Assembly: GCA_946629155.1 (NCBI GenBank)
Contig: CAMOXM010000038.1
Coordinates: 1 to 11,990, forward strand
DNA: 11,990 nt
Source: UBA9848 sp003454065
Lineage (GTDB): Bacteria > Spirochaetota > Spirochaetia > Sphaerochaetales > Sphaerochaetaceae
Reading direction: 5' to 3'
In this document: positions 1-5,889 of the stretch, piece by piece
How the letters are laid out: each line of letters begins with the position of its first letter
How positions within the stretch are numbered: the first letter of the stretch is position 1
The notes under the pieces: generated by a model
Databases searched by the model: none
What the model saw: only the letters and a program-made list of their open reading frames with translations
What the model was told of the DNA's origin: nothing
Made by a program: the position numbers and the translations under genes

Positions 1-2
1 GC

Positions 3-389
3 TTCACGACGCTGACAGGCAGGAAATCGGGATTCCTCATCTGCAGGAAGGCCAAGGAGGAAGCGAGCAGGGAGATCCTACGAGCTCTGGAGAATGGGCC
101 CTGCTTTTCAATCACTCCCGACAGGGGCAGGGAGTTCTCAGGCTGCAGGGAGCTCGGCAGAAAGCTCGGAGCGAAGTTCTATTTTCCCCTTCCACATCAG
201 CCTTGGGCAAGAGGAACAAACGAAAACACTAATGGTCTTTTAAGAGAATATTTTCCAAAAGGCGAGGACATGGCGAATTTGACAGACGAGGAGGTAAGCA
301 GTGGAATAAGGGAGCTGAATCTGAGGCCTAAAAAGTGCCTTGGATGGCTGACGCCTTACGAGGTGTATTATGGAGTTCGGTTGCACTAG
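3..389 (+). CDS. IS30-family transposase, C-terminal part (cut by window edge)
   Basis: This is the 3' end of a DDE transposase that cuts and joins the ends of its insertion sequence. The frame is open from base 3 to a TAG at 387-389, giving 128 visible residues; the start lies outside the window. The second catalytic Asp sits in TPDRGREF (about visible residue 39). The catalytic Glu sits in the family signature GTNENTNGLLREYFPKG. The tail LRPKKCLGWLTPYEVYYG matches the usual IS30 ending (LNxRPRKCLGxxTPxEV). No frameshift is seen in this part, so the copy may be intact, but the first Asp and the DNA-binding N-terminus cannot be judged. As is common in IS30 elements, the stop codon lies close to or inside the right terminal repeat. 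Family assignment is confident; activity is unknown. Confidence 0.93.
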   Translation, partial: FTTLTGRKSGFLICRKAKEEASREILRALENGPCFSITPDRGREFSGCRELGRKLGAKFYFPLPHQPWARGTNENTNGLLREYFPKGEDMANLTDEEVSSGIRELNLRPKKCLGWLTPYEVYYGVRLH

Positions 390-412
390 GGCTTGCTAAT
401 TCGCCAATCTAA
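380..412 (+). repeat. Probable right end of the IS30 element
   Basis: The transposase stop codon falls inside this stretch, which contains GGCTTGCTAATTCG at 390-403. IS30-family right repeats usually overlap the end of the transposase gene. A related sequence lies on the minus strand at 5094..5061 (about 28 of 34 positions with one gap). That supports it being an element end rather than chance. The left repeat is outside the window, so the exact boundary and target duplication cannot be set. Confidence 0.45.
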
Positions 413-781
413 AATTACCATCACTTTAAGTAAAAGTTTAAGTAAATGTTGTTTTGTGTTAGATTCCAGACAGTCCAGAACAGAGCAAAAAACTTGAAAT
501 TTCGCGAATTTTGGGGTAAATTTAGCAATATCTGACGGAAAAACGCTATTTGTACTCATACAAGTCCAATCTAATCTAGTGCTAGTTGCCAATCTTGCAA
601 ACGGTTTTAGATTTTTGAAACGTGGGCGATTTGCCGATTCAAATATAACACCATGCGCTTGTTGCATTTGAAATGGCATGGCAGCCACAAAACTAAGATT
701 TTGGTGAAAGAGTATGCACATACTTTAAGCAAAGTCGCCTATTAGCCAGTATCGCATCCGGCTTTTGCCGCCGTCGGGCGA
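413..781. other. AT-rich intergenic stretch without a convincing gene
   Basis: I see no gene here. It holds two tandem copies of TTTAAGTAAA (425-434 and 437-446, 12-bp period) and a near copy, TTTAAGCAAA, at 724-733. TGCTAGTTGCCAATCT at 580-595 resembles the IS30-end sequence at 394-410. A 111-codon minus-strand frame here has no ribosome binding site, and its stop runs into the IS end. The stretch may be decayed insertion-sequence debris. Confidence 0.5.
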
Positions 782-2707
782 TTAATTTCGCCTTGTCAGC
801 GATTCAATGCGCCCAATGAGCTTTTCGGCCGGATTGATTTGCTTGGCGACATCTCCTGTTTTCAATTTCTCCGCAGATGCGCTTATGCTCTTTATCACGC
901 TCACGAACTCTTCGGATTCCAATGTCTTCCTGTCCGCTACGAAGCCTGCAAACCCATCCTTGCATACGAACGGATAGCGGCAGCCGCTTGCATTGATAAG
1001 GCTTTCCATTTGGCCCTCAGCCAAACCGAGATATGCGACAAGCATTTCAACCGTACGCGACTGCATGATGTATTCCGTCCAATGAACAGGCACGTTTCCG
1101 CTTACATGAAATCCCACGCGATATACGAGTTCCACCCTGCTTTCGCCGCGAAAGGAACTTGATTTCATCGCAAACAGCGTTCCGCATTCGACAACCTTCG
1201 AGCTTGCGGACTTGATTATGACATCGGTCACAGTTCCTGCCGGGCGGAACAATTCCGGATTCTTGGCGGCAAGGCTTTCGGCGTCGAATCCATCGAACGC
1301 ATGCGGACGGCTATCGGACAGAATCTTCGAGAAGTCCTCATCGCGCCCTTCAGCATACACTGGAATCATGAAAAGAGGCGCAAGACAAAAATAGAAATTC
1401 TTGAAGAACGCATCGCCATAGTGCGCAAAGTTCCTGTTTATCAAATCATAATCGAACGATGCGATTTTCCCGATTCCCGGCCTGATTCCATCGGAATATC
1501 CGAGTTGGCCTCCTTCGAGTATGCATGATGTGGCGCACCCGTCCTTTTCGAGATAGAAATTATCGCCGAAACCTTCCGCAGACTTGACGAAATCCGTGAA
1601 TTGGCTTATCGCATAAGGCGTGTACATCATCCTGAATTCGACATCATTGTCGCGATCTTCTGTGTTGAAAAGCGCTTCGAATTTAGTGTCTGAAAGCGGC
1701 GTAAAGGATTTTCCTCCGCTTTTCAACGATTTCTTTTCGATTTTGATGAATTTCTTTTCGGCCTTCTTGACTTCCTTTTCAAATTGCTTTTCCGATTTGG
1801 CGTTGATGTTAACGGGGTTTCTGAAAAAAGTGAGGTTCGGGCATGCTTCGCTAAAATAAATCGCTCTCGTATAAGGATGGTAGTACGGATAAGGCTTTTC
1901 AACGGAAGCGGTCAGCGTCTCATATCTCGTAACGGCTTTTCTGTTCCCGTTGGAATCCGTGACGTAATCCCTGTATGGAAGCGTAATCGAACAGGTGTAT
2001 ATCTTGGTCCCCATGACGAACCGCACATAGCTCATCACCATGAAGAGCTTTCCGTCAACGCAGCCGGACAATGATGAAACCGTCGTTATCGATTCGCCTT
2101 TCAAGAAGTTTATATGGTTCAGAAGTTCATTCTCCCTGTCGCTTCGCTCCCTCAGCCTTTCGACAAATCCGCTCGGTATGTAAGGCGCTATCTCGATTGC
2201 CGGAGCTATATCATGAACGATATTGCAGAAATCCTCCGTATTCATGATGGAAAGCAAAGGCGACACCTGATTCCACGCATCGCCTTCGATTCTTTTCACG
2301 ACTTTTTCCTGATTTTTGATCAATTTGGCGTATTTGCCGATTTTAATGATGGATTGGATTGCAAGAAATCCGAAAAATCCGATGCCCGCAGCCTCCAAAG
2401 CGGCGCGGGTCATCTGCTCCTGAGTTCGAGACCAGCCCTGCGATTGCTTATATGCGAAATACGACACAACAGCGACAACCGCAATTGAAAATATGAGGAA
2501 AAATATCCAAAGACCTTTTTTCCTCCTGTATCCGTCGAGTATTCCGTTCTCCTCATTCAAGGACCTGACCGTCGCCTTGTTGGCTTCCACATCAATGCCG
2601 GATTTTTTCGTCAGTTCCTCGAATCGCTCGACCAGCCTGTCCCTATAGGCAGCCTTAAGTTCGGATGTATAATACCGCGCAGGTTCAAGAAGCCGCTCTT
2701 CCCTCAT
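782..2707 (-). CDS. Large membrane-anchored protein of unknown function (641 aa)
   Basis: I do not recognise a named family with certainty. The N-terminus (1-62) is charged and helical. It is followed by two hydrophobic segments at about 65-87 (GLWIFFLIFSIAVVAVVSYF) and 104-124, with a polar turn between, so the protein is probably an inner-membrane hairpin with a large soluble C-terminal part. A Lys/Glu-rich stretch at about 303-335 looks like a linker or short coiled coil. The region around 337-390 (FEALFNTEDRDNDVEFRMMYTPYA, shown in part) has the rhythm of membrane-anchored DUF3137-like proteins; this is inference only. There is no enzyme motif I can defend. The start is the first ATG after an AGGATAGGA purine stretch. 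The gene follows the lipoprotein gene by 45 bp on the same strand and is probably cotranscribed with it. Confidence 0.8.
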   Translation of the reverse strand: MREERLLEPARYYTSELKAAYRDRLVERFEELTKKSGIDVEANKATVRSLNEENGILDGYRRKKGLWIFFLIFSIAVVAVVSYFAYKQSQGWSRTQEQMTRAALEAAGIGFFGFLAIQSIIKIGKYAKLIKNQEKVVKRIEGDAWNQVSPLLSIMNTEDFCNIVHDIAPAIEIAPYIPSGFVERLRERSDRENELLNHINFLKGESITTVSSLSGCVDGKLFMVMSYVRFVMGTKIYTCSITLPYRDYVTDSNGNRKAVTRYETLTASVEKPYPYYHPYTRAIYFSEACPNLTFFRNPVNINAKSEKQFEKEVKKAEKKFIKIEKKSLKSGGKSFTPLSDTKFEALFNTEDRDNDVEFRMMYTPYAISQFTDFVKSAEGFGDNFYLEKDGCATSCILEGGQLGYSDGIRPGIGKIASFDYDLINRNFAHYGDAFFKNFYFCLAPLFMIPVYAEGRDEDFSKILSDSRPHAFDGFDAESLAAKNPELFRPAGTVTDVIIKSASSKVVECGTLFAMKSSSFRGESRVELVYRVGFHVSGNVPVHWTEYIMQSRTVEMLVAYLGLAEGQMESLINASGCRYPFVCKDGFAGFVADRKTLESEEFVSVIKSISASAEKLKTGDVAKQINPAEKLIGRIESLTRRN

Positions 2708-2752
2708 ATCCTATCCTATCATTTGAAAGAAATGCTAAGAACTATGCCGAAT

Positions 2753-3229
2753 CTATTGCAAGGCGTTCGGCTGCGATGCATTCGGCTGCGAAGCGGCAGG
2801 CTGCTGAAAAGTCGTTAGTTGCTGAACCGTCGAAGGCACGATCACATATCCCGACACCACTACCTCCGAAGGAGCATAGATCCCAAGAGTAATAGCATTC
2901 AGCAATATGCATCCGGCGCTCGCTTCGTGAACGACCGAAACATCTTCGACGCCTATTCCGCCATACCGGATCGCAACCTTGCGGCAAATATCGGCAACAA
3001 GGAAATCGTAATTAGTTTGAGATACGTTGACAAATGTCGCTCCTGCGCTCGAGCCCAAAAACTTATTCATCCAAACCCTTTCGCTAAAATAAATGCGATT
3101 GACAGGCTCATCCCTTCCGACAGTCCTGCCGAAAGACAGACCCTTCGATGCGAAGGAAACACATGAAGCAAGGCATGCGCTGGCAATCAAAACCGCAAGC
3201 ATAACGATCAAATTACTCTTTCTGTTCAT
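2753..3229 (-). CDS. Small lipoprotein of unknown function
   Basis: The 158-residue protein has a classical lipoprotein signal: MNRKSN, a hydrophobic core, and the lipobox LASC with the modified Cys at residue 23. It should therefore be lipid-anchored outside the inner membrane. The mature part has no motif I recognise; it includes GCILLNAITLGIYAPSEVVVSGYV, with the look of a compact beta-rich domain. The C-terminus is a low-complexity tail with repeated Ala-Ser-Gln-Pro-Asn units, mirrored by a 15-bp period in the DNA around 2765-2795, so its length may vary between strains. The frame could start upstream at 3280, but that would bury the signal peptide and overlap the transporter gene. The ATG at 3229 fits both the signal peptide and the promoter just upstream. 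Presence of a gene is confident; function is unknown. Confidence 0.8.
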   Translation of the reverse strand: MNRKSNLIVMLAVLIASACLASCVSFASKGLSFGRTVGRDEPVNRIYFSERVWMNKFLGSSAGATFVNVSQTNYDFLVADICRKVAIRYGGIGVEDVSVVHEASAGCILLNAITLGIYAPSEVVVSGYVIVPSTVQQLTTFQQPAASQPNASQPNALQ

Positions 3230-3239
3230 AATGTGCAAT

Positions 3240-3268
3240 ATTATATATTGAAAAACCAAACGCTTCAA
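3240..3268 (-). promoter_or_regulatory. Sigma-70-type promoter of the lipoprotein gene
   Basis: On the minus strand, TTGAAG (3268..3263) is followed by a 17-nt spacer and a perfect TATAAT (3245..3240). Only 10 nt separate the -10 box from the ATG at 3229. Transcription would start about 0-4 nt before the start codon, and no Shine-Dalgarno sequence is seen. This suggests a leaderless or nearly leaderless mRNA. The promoter lies just past the stop codon of the transporter gene. Confidence 0.65.
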
Positions 3269-3276
3269 GAGCGCTA

Positions 3277-3957
3277 TCAAGCAAAAAGCGGTTTTTTGAT
3301 TTTCCTCGCCAAATAAAAGAATGGAGTGTCGATAAGAGCGCCTACGGTCTTGAAAAAATACGTGCTTACGAGAATATACATGAACGTTTTGAGATCATAC
3401 ATCCCATAAAATGCGAACGGAACGAAAATCAGCGTGTCGATAAGCTGGCTCGTGAAGGTGGAGCCGTTGTTCCTCAGCCATGGAAGCGCCGGACGATGCT
3501 TTCTTATAAAAGAAAACGCCGAAATATCAAATGTGTTGGACACAATATAAGCGGCGAACGAAGCGGCTACAATGCGCATCGAGGAAAATCCTATGACGCT
3601 TTTCAAATGCTCATGGGCAATATCCGTGGAATCCGGCTTGAACCATAGCGTCACGGCATAGACCAGCAGCATTATCAACATAGTGAGAAACCCCATATAC
3701 ACGCCTTTGCGCGCCTCGGCATCAGAGTGGTTTTCCGAAATAATATCCGTTGCCAGAAAGCTCGAAGCATACAAGGCATTTCCCAAAGTCGCCGTGATTC
3801 CGAAGACTTGGATGTTTTTCTGCACCTGCAGGTTCGACACGACCGTAGCGAAAATCATCCACGCATACAGCCCGTCCTTCCCAAATGCCTTGTACATCGC
3901 CAGAACGGCGGAGAAAGCTATCACGAATTCAACAAAAAACAAAACTTCATTGCTCAT
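3277..3957 (-). CDS. VUT family queuosine-precursor transporter (YhhQ-like)
   Basis: This integral membrane protein of 226 residues belongs to the VUT/YhhQ family, which imports queuosine precursors (preQ0/preQ1-type 7-deazapurines or queuine) for tRNA modification. Family marks include GKDGLYAWMIFATVVSNLQV (27-46), FGITATLGNALYASSFLATDIISE (52-75), RIVAASFAAYIVSNTFDI (128-145) and NGSTFTSQLIDTLIF (164-178). Five or six hydrophobic helices can be picked out. I chose the ATG giving MSNEVLFF because family members often begin this way and about 226 residues is the usual length. In-frame ATGs at 3963 and 3990 are possible, and none has a strong ribosome binding site. A strong hairpin with a T-run ends at 3991, directly before the longest frame. 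Other queuosine genes are not in the window. Confidence 0.87.
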   Translation of the reverse strand: MSNEVLFFVEFVIAFSAVLAMYKAFGKDGLYAWMIFATVVSNLQVQKNIQVFGITATLGNALYASSFLATDIISENHSDAEARKGVYMGFLTMLIMLLVYAVTLWFKPDSTDIAHEHLKSVIGFSSMRIVAASFAAYIVSNTFDISAFSFIRKHRPALPWLRNNGSTFTSQLIDTLIFVPFAFYGMYDLKTFMYILVSTYFFKTVGALIDTPFFYLARKIKKPLFA

Positions 3958-3990
3958 AAACATATCCCAAAGGGGAATTTTAAAACCCAT

Positions 3991-4022
3991 AACAACAAAA
4001 AGGCAGGCCCGAAAGCCTGCCC
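3991..4022 (-). terminator. Rho-independent terminator hairpin, next to the transporter gene
   Basis: The arms GGCAGGC (4002-4008) and GCCTGCC (4015-4021) form a perfect 7-bp GC-rich stem with a 6-nt loop. Read on the minus strand, it is followed by TTTTTGTTGTT. It can end transcription from the gene at 4093-4608. Because the transporter frame opens right after the T-run, it could instead act as an attenuator in that gene's leader. Confidence 0.75.
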
Positions 4023-4023
4023 G

Positions 4024-4052
4024 ATCGTATAAAAACAGGTTTTTGAAGACAA
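4024..4052 (-). promoter_or_regulatory. Possible promoter for the transporter gene
   Basis: On the minus strand, TTGTCT (4052..4047) and TACGAT (4029..4024) are separated by 17 nt, each matching 4 of 6 consensus bases. If real, the transcript would begin at or inside the GC-rich hairpin at 4002-4021. The evidence is weak and rests only on spacing and partial matches. Confidence 0.3.
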
Positions 4053-4078
4053 TACCTGAGAGCGCTTCTGAAAACCTG
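4031..4078 (-). terminator. Second hairpin terminator after the exported-protein gene
   Basis: CAGGTTTT (4036-4043) pairs with AAAACCTG (4071-4078), and GAAG (4045-4048) with CTTC (4065-4068) extends the stem past a small mismatch. On the minus strand the hairpin is followed by TTTTTAT and begins 15 nt after the stop codon at 4093. One arm belongs to the repeat GCGCTTCTGAAAACCTGCT, which recurs near 7583, so this terminator may derive from a mobile repeat. Confidence 0.55.
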
Positions 4079-4080
4079 CT
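4062..4080 (+). repeat. Solo copy of a dispersed repeat arm (see 7576-7747)
   Basis: GCGCTTCTGAAAACCTGCT here matches 7583-7601 (GCGCTTCTAAAAGCCTGCT) at 17 of 19 positions. It also matches the complement of 7740-7727 over the shared core. Here it doubles as one arm of a terminator hairpin. Confidence 0.5.
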
Positions 4081-4092
4081 ATTCGAAGATGC

Positions 4093-4608
4093 CTAGAACC
4101 AGAACGGCATCATCCCCATGCGAGGTCTCGCACGATAATTCCTCATCATCCTATCGCGCCTGCAACGATAGCAATCGCAATAATCCTCGTAGCGCGGCGC
4201 GTCATCGAACATCTCGCGAATGCCCCTCATGCTGCGCACCATGTTGTCAAACGCCGCATCGACGAACTCATCCGATGGAAAAGCGCTGATGCGCCGAATG
4301 TCCTTAGAGCCCTCCGAAACCGTCCAGCCGGCATCGTCATCGTTCATCTTGATGCTATATCCGTTCATGCCGCTTACATCAACGGATTCGTTCTTGCTAT
4401 CCTTGATCACATTGCCATCGGGAGTCTTCTTCTCATAAGAGCTCGTGACGTTGAGGACTCCGGGATTATCCTTCGAAGTCGAAGCCTCGAACTTGCGCAC
4501 CACATACGTGCCGTACCCTTTCGATCCGTCATTTGCTTCATCTTCAGCGAAAACAAAAGAGGACAGCATGAAAATCATCAAGAAAAAAGGAAAAATGAAT
4601 TTTTTCAT
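4093..4608 (-). CDS. Small exported protein of unknown function
   Basis: The protein has 171 residues. MKK plus a hydrophobic core ending in SSFVFA-ED is a typical Sec signal peptide with cleavage after Ala21, so it should be periplasmic or secreted. The mature part is hydrophilic and predicted beta-rich at first (YVVRKFEAS, VLNVTSSYEKK, YSIKMND), then helical (about 114-136). It ends in a Cys/Arg/Met-rich tail: Cys144, Cys146 and Cys149 in YCDCYRCRRDR, followed by Met-rich MGMMPFWF. The clustered Cys and Met residues could bind metal or form disulfides, but this is not shown. The ATG at 4608 is favoured over upstream ATGs because AGGAGGG precedes it at good spacing and the signal peptide begins there. 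I know no family for it. Confidence 0.8.
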   Translation of the reverse strand: MKKFIFPFFLMIFMLSSFVFAEDEANDGSKGYGTYVVRKFEASTSKDNPGVLNVTSSYEKKTPDGNVIKDSKNESVDVSGMNGYSIKMNDDDAGWTVSEGSKDIRRISAFPSDEFVDAAFDNMVRSMRGIREMFDDAPRYEDYCDCYRCRRDRMMRNYRARPRMGMMPFWF

Positions 4609-4632
4609 AAAAACCCTCCTAACAATAGAAAC

Positions 4633-4648
4633 GGCAAGCATTCTTGCC
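4633..4648. promoter_or_regulatory. Perfect palindrome in the leader of the exported-protein gene
   Basis: GGCAAG-CATT-CTTGCC is a perfect 6-bp inverted repeat with a 4-nt loop, centred about 32 bp before the start codon of the gene at 4608. It could be a repressor operator or an RNA hairpin in the leader. No clear promoter is seen beside it. Confidence 0.35.
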
Positions 4649-4714
4649 ATAACCGCATTTAATGCTAACACCACTAAAGAAAAAAATCAAACGCAGCGAT
4701 CGGTTCTATGTCGC

Positions 4715-4762
4715 TATCGGGCGATTAGTTCCGTCCGGATTATCGGGCGACTTGTTCCGCCC
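4715..4762. repeat. Two tandem 22-nt direct repeats, 26-bp period
   Basis: TATCGGGCGATTAGTTCCGT begins at 4715 and TATCGGGCGACTTGTTCCGC begins at 4741. The 22-nt units match at 19 positions. The second is also an imperfect palindrome (GGGCG ... CGCCC). The related TCGGGCGATTAATTTCGCC lies at 774-792, across the stop codon of the 641-residue gene. This could be a short dispersed repeat family or operator sites. Confidence 0.5.
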
Positions 4763-4777
4763 TGCGCCTTCCGCATG

Positions 4778-5119
4778 CTATAATTCCAGCAGGAATGGTG
4801 TCTCCTCATTCGTATCGCTTTTCATCAGACGATTCCCGCATAGGAAAAAGTCCGCATCGGAAGGGAACATGCCCTTTTTGATTTTGATATGCAAATCCTC
4901 CTGGTCGTCGGATAACTATATGGAAAGCTCGCCGATAGGATTCGTCACCTTAAAATGATTGCTGTAGGTGTCGGCCGAATGCACTGTCTGCGGCTTCGTA
5001 TCCTTTACGGGCGATTGCTCTTTTTCCGCAACATTAACCCTTATCTTGTTCTTCTCGGGATTAATCTGACGAATTAGCAAGCCATAGTAGCAACGCCGCG
5101 GATTTCCGACAAATAGTTT
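4778..5119 (-). pseudogene. Broken reading frame, family unknown
   Basis: On the minus strand one frame is open from 5119 to a TAG at 4780..4778 and is interrupted by a single in-frame TAG at 4918..4916. The translation looks protein-like: QINPEKNKIRVNVAEKEQ, then FKVTNPIGELSI before the internal stop, then LHIKIKKGMFPSDADFFLCG after it. There is no ATG or ribosome binding site at the upstream end, where the frame runs through a sequence resembling an IS30 end. I read it as the 3' remnant of a gene cut off by insertion-sequence activity and then mutated. It could also be two short frames that were never a gene. I recognise no family. Confidence 0.4.
5061..5094 (-). repeat. Relic resembling the IS30 right end
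   Basis: Read on the minus strand, this stretch matches 380-412 of the IS30 copy at about 28 of 34 positions with one gap, including an identical 14-mer GGCTTGCTAATTCG. There is no transposase beside it, so it looks like a solo end left by deletion. It sits exactly at the junction between an ATPase-like N-terminal stub and a frame-shifted remnant. Confidence 0.5.
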
Positions 5120-5139
5120 TCACGCCTGAACAGCTTCAT
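5095..5139 (-). pseudogene. N-terminal stub resembling an AAA-type ATPase (DUF4143-linked)
   Basis: An ATG at 5139, preceded by the GGGTGG purine stretch, opens MKLFRRENYLSEIRG. This resembles the first residues of the stand-alone ATPases with a DUF4143 C-terminal domain (typically MK-I-R-YL--I, followed by a P-loop). After 15 codons the sequence passes into the IS30-end-like relic and stops at TAA after VATMAC. No P-loop follows. The family guess rests on few residues and is weak. Confidence 0.3.
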
Positions 5140-5323
5140 GATACCACCCAAGCATCATTATATCTTCAAAGCCAATTTATCAAGTTATGGTGGTTTTTCC
5201 ATCGCCATTGCACCAAATTACCCCCTAACTCGGATAATTTTCGAGGTAAAATACCGATAGTTTTCCTGTTAGAGAAGAAAATGAAAATAGGAATCTGCCG
5301 CATTTCGGAGGCTTTTTGCCGTA
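5140..5323. other. Intergenic stretch, no gene seen
   Basis: This is the space between the end of the CYTH gene and the decayed locus. It is AT-rich with short imperfect inverted repeats (for example TTCCTGTT with AATAGGAA, about 5272-5302). I find no convincing terminator with a T-run for the minus-strand operon and no coding signal. Confidence 0.5.
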
Positions 5324-5851
5324 TCAGCACCCGAAAAGCATGTCGAGGTATTTCCTCTTCTCTATCCTGTCTGCAAGTTCGAGCTTTTCATAAAAGCCCA
5401 TGATGTATTTCTTAATCGCGTTCACGGTCCTAGTCGGCGCCTTCTCGTCAACCAGAACCTCTATCTCAAGGAAAATGCCCAGGTTTATCACGTCGGCGAG
5501 CTCTATATGGACCTCATAGCCCTTATATTGGGTGTTCCAAACATATTCGCGCTTGGTTTTTATCCCGAATGGAGCGTTGTCCTTCTCGATCTGCTTCGCC
5601 TCCTCCTTCGTGATTTTCCGCTCGGTTTCGATGTTGTTCTCGATTCCGTCTTCTACGACCCTCACTTTCACGTTGTAGAAATAGTCATCCTCTATTCTGC
5701 GGACCCTGAATTCCCCATCGGTGCCTGATTTGTGAAAATACGTATCCACCTTCGTCGTTTTCTCAGGCGTTCCGAACTTCTTGTTCATATACGAAAAAAC
5801 ATTGTTCAATTGGAAAAAACCAACTCTAGCCTTAGCTTCTATTTCCCTCAT
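5324..5851 (-). CDS. CYTH-domain protein (CyaB/triphosphatase superfamily)
   Basis: This 175-residue single-domain protein belongs to the CYTH superfamily. Members are inorganic or thiamine triphosphatases, or class IV adenylate cyclases, which bind triphosphate in a beta-barrel tunnel with metal ions. The signature ExExK is present as E3-I-E-A-K7. Further tunnel residues are seen in FRVRRI (48-53), VKVRV (61-65), NIETERKI (73-80), KTKREY (98-103), and the metal-binding end EVHIELADVINLGIFLEIEV (113-132), typical of the CyaB-like branch. The frame extends back to 6082, overlapping IspG, but the ATG at 5851 has AAAGGAG ahead of it and starts the domain exactly. It is the last gene of the rhomboid-ispG operon, 38 bp after ispG. 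The substrate cannot be told from sequence. Confidence 0.88.
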   Translation of the reverse strand: MREIEAKARVGFFQLNNVFSYMNKKFGTPEKTTKVDTYFHKSGTDGEFRVRRIEDDYFYNVKVRVVEDGIENNIETERKITKEEAKQIEKDNAPFGIKTKREYVWNTQYKGYEVHIELADVINLGIFLEIEVLVDEKAPTRTVNAIKKYIMGFYEKLELADRIEKRKYLDMLFGC

Positions 5852-5889
5852 ACGATATTCTCCTTTCGATAAATCTCGAAAATCCTCTT

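Noticed and set aside
386..721. Minus-strand 111-codon frame beside the IS30
   Set aside because: It has no ribosome binding site, no recognisable domain, and its end runs into the transposase end. The region has repeat-like, AT-rich composition.
3991..4092. preQ1 riboswitch in front of the transporter gene
   Set aside because: I looked for the class I core (a GGUUC...CUA...ACCC pattern with an A-rich tail) and did not find it. Only the hairpins are supported.
4776..4784. Plus-strand extended -10 TGCTATAAT
   Set aside because: It has no well-spaced -35 and no plus-strand gene downstream, and it overlaps the end of the broken minus-strand frame. Probably coincidence.
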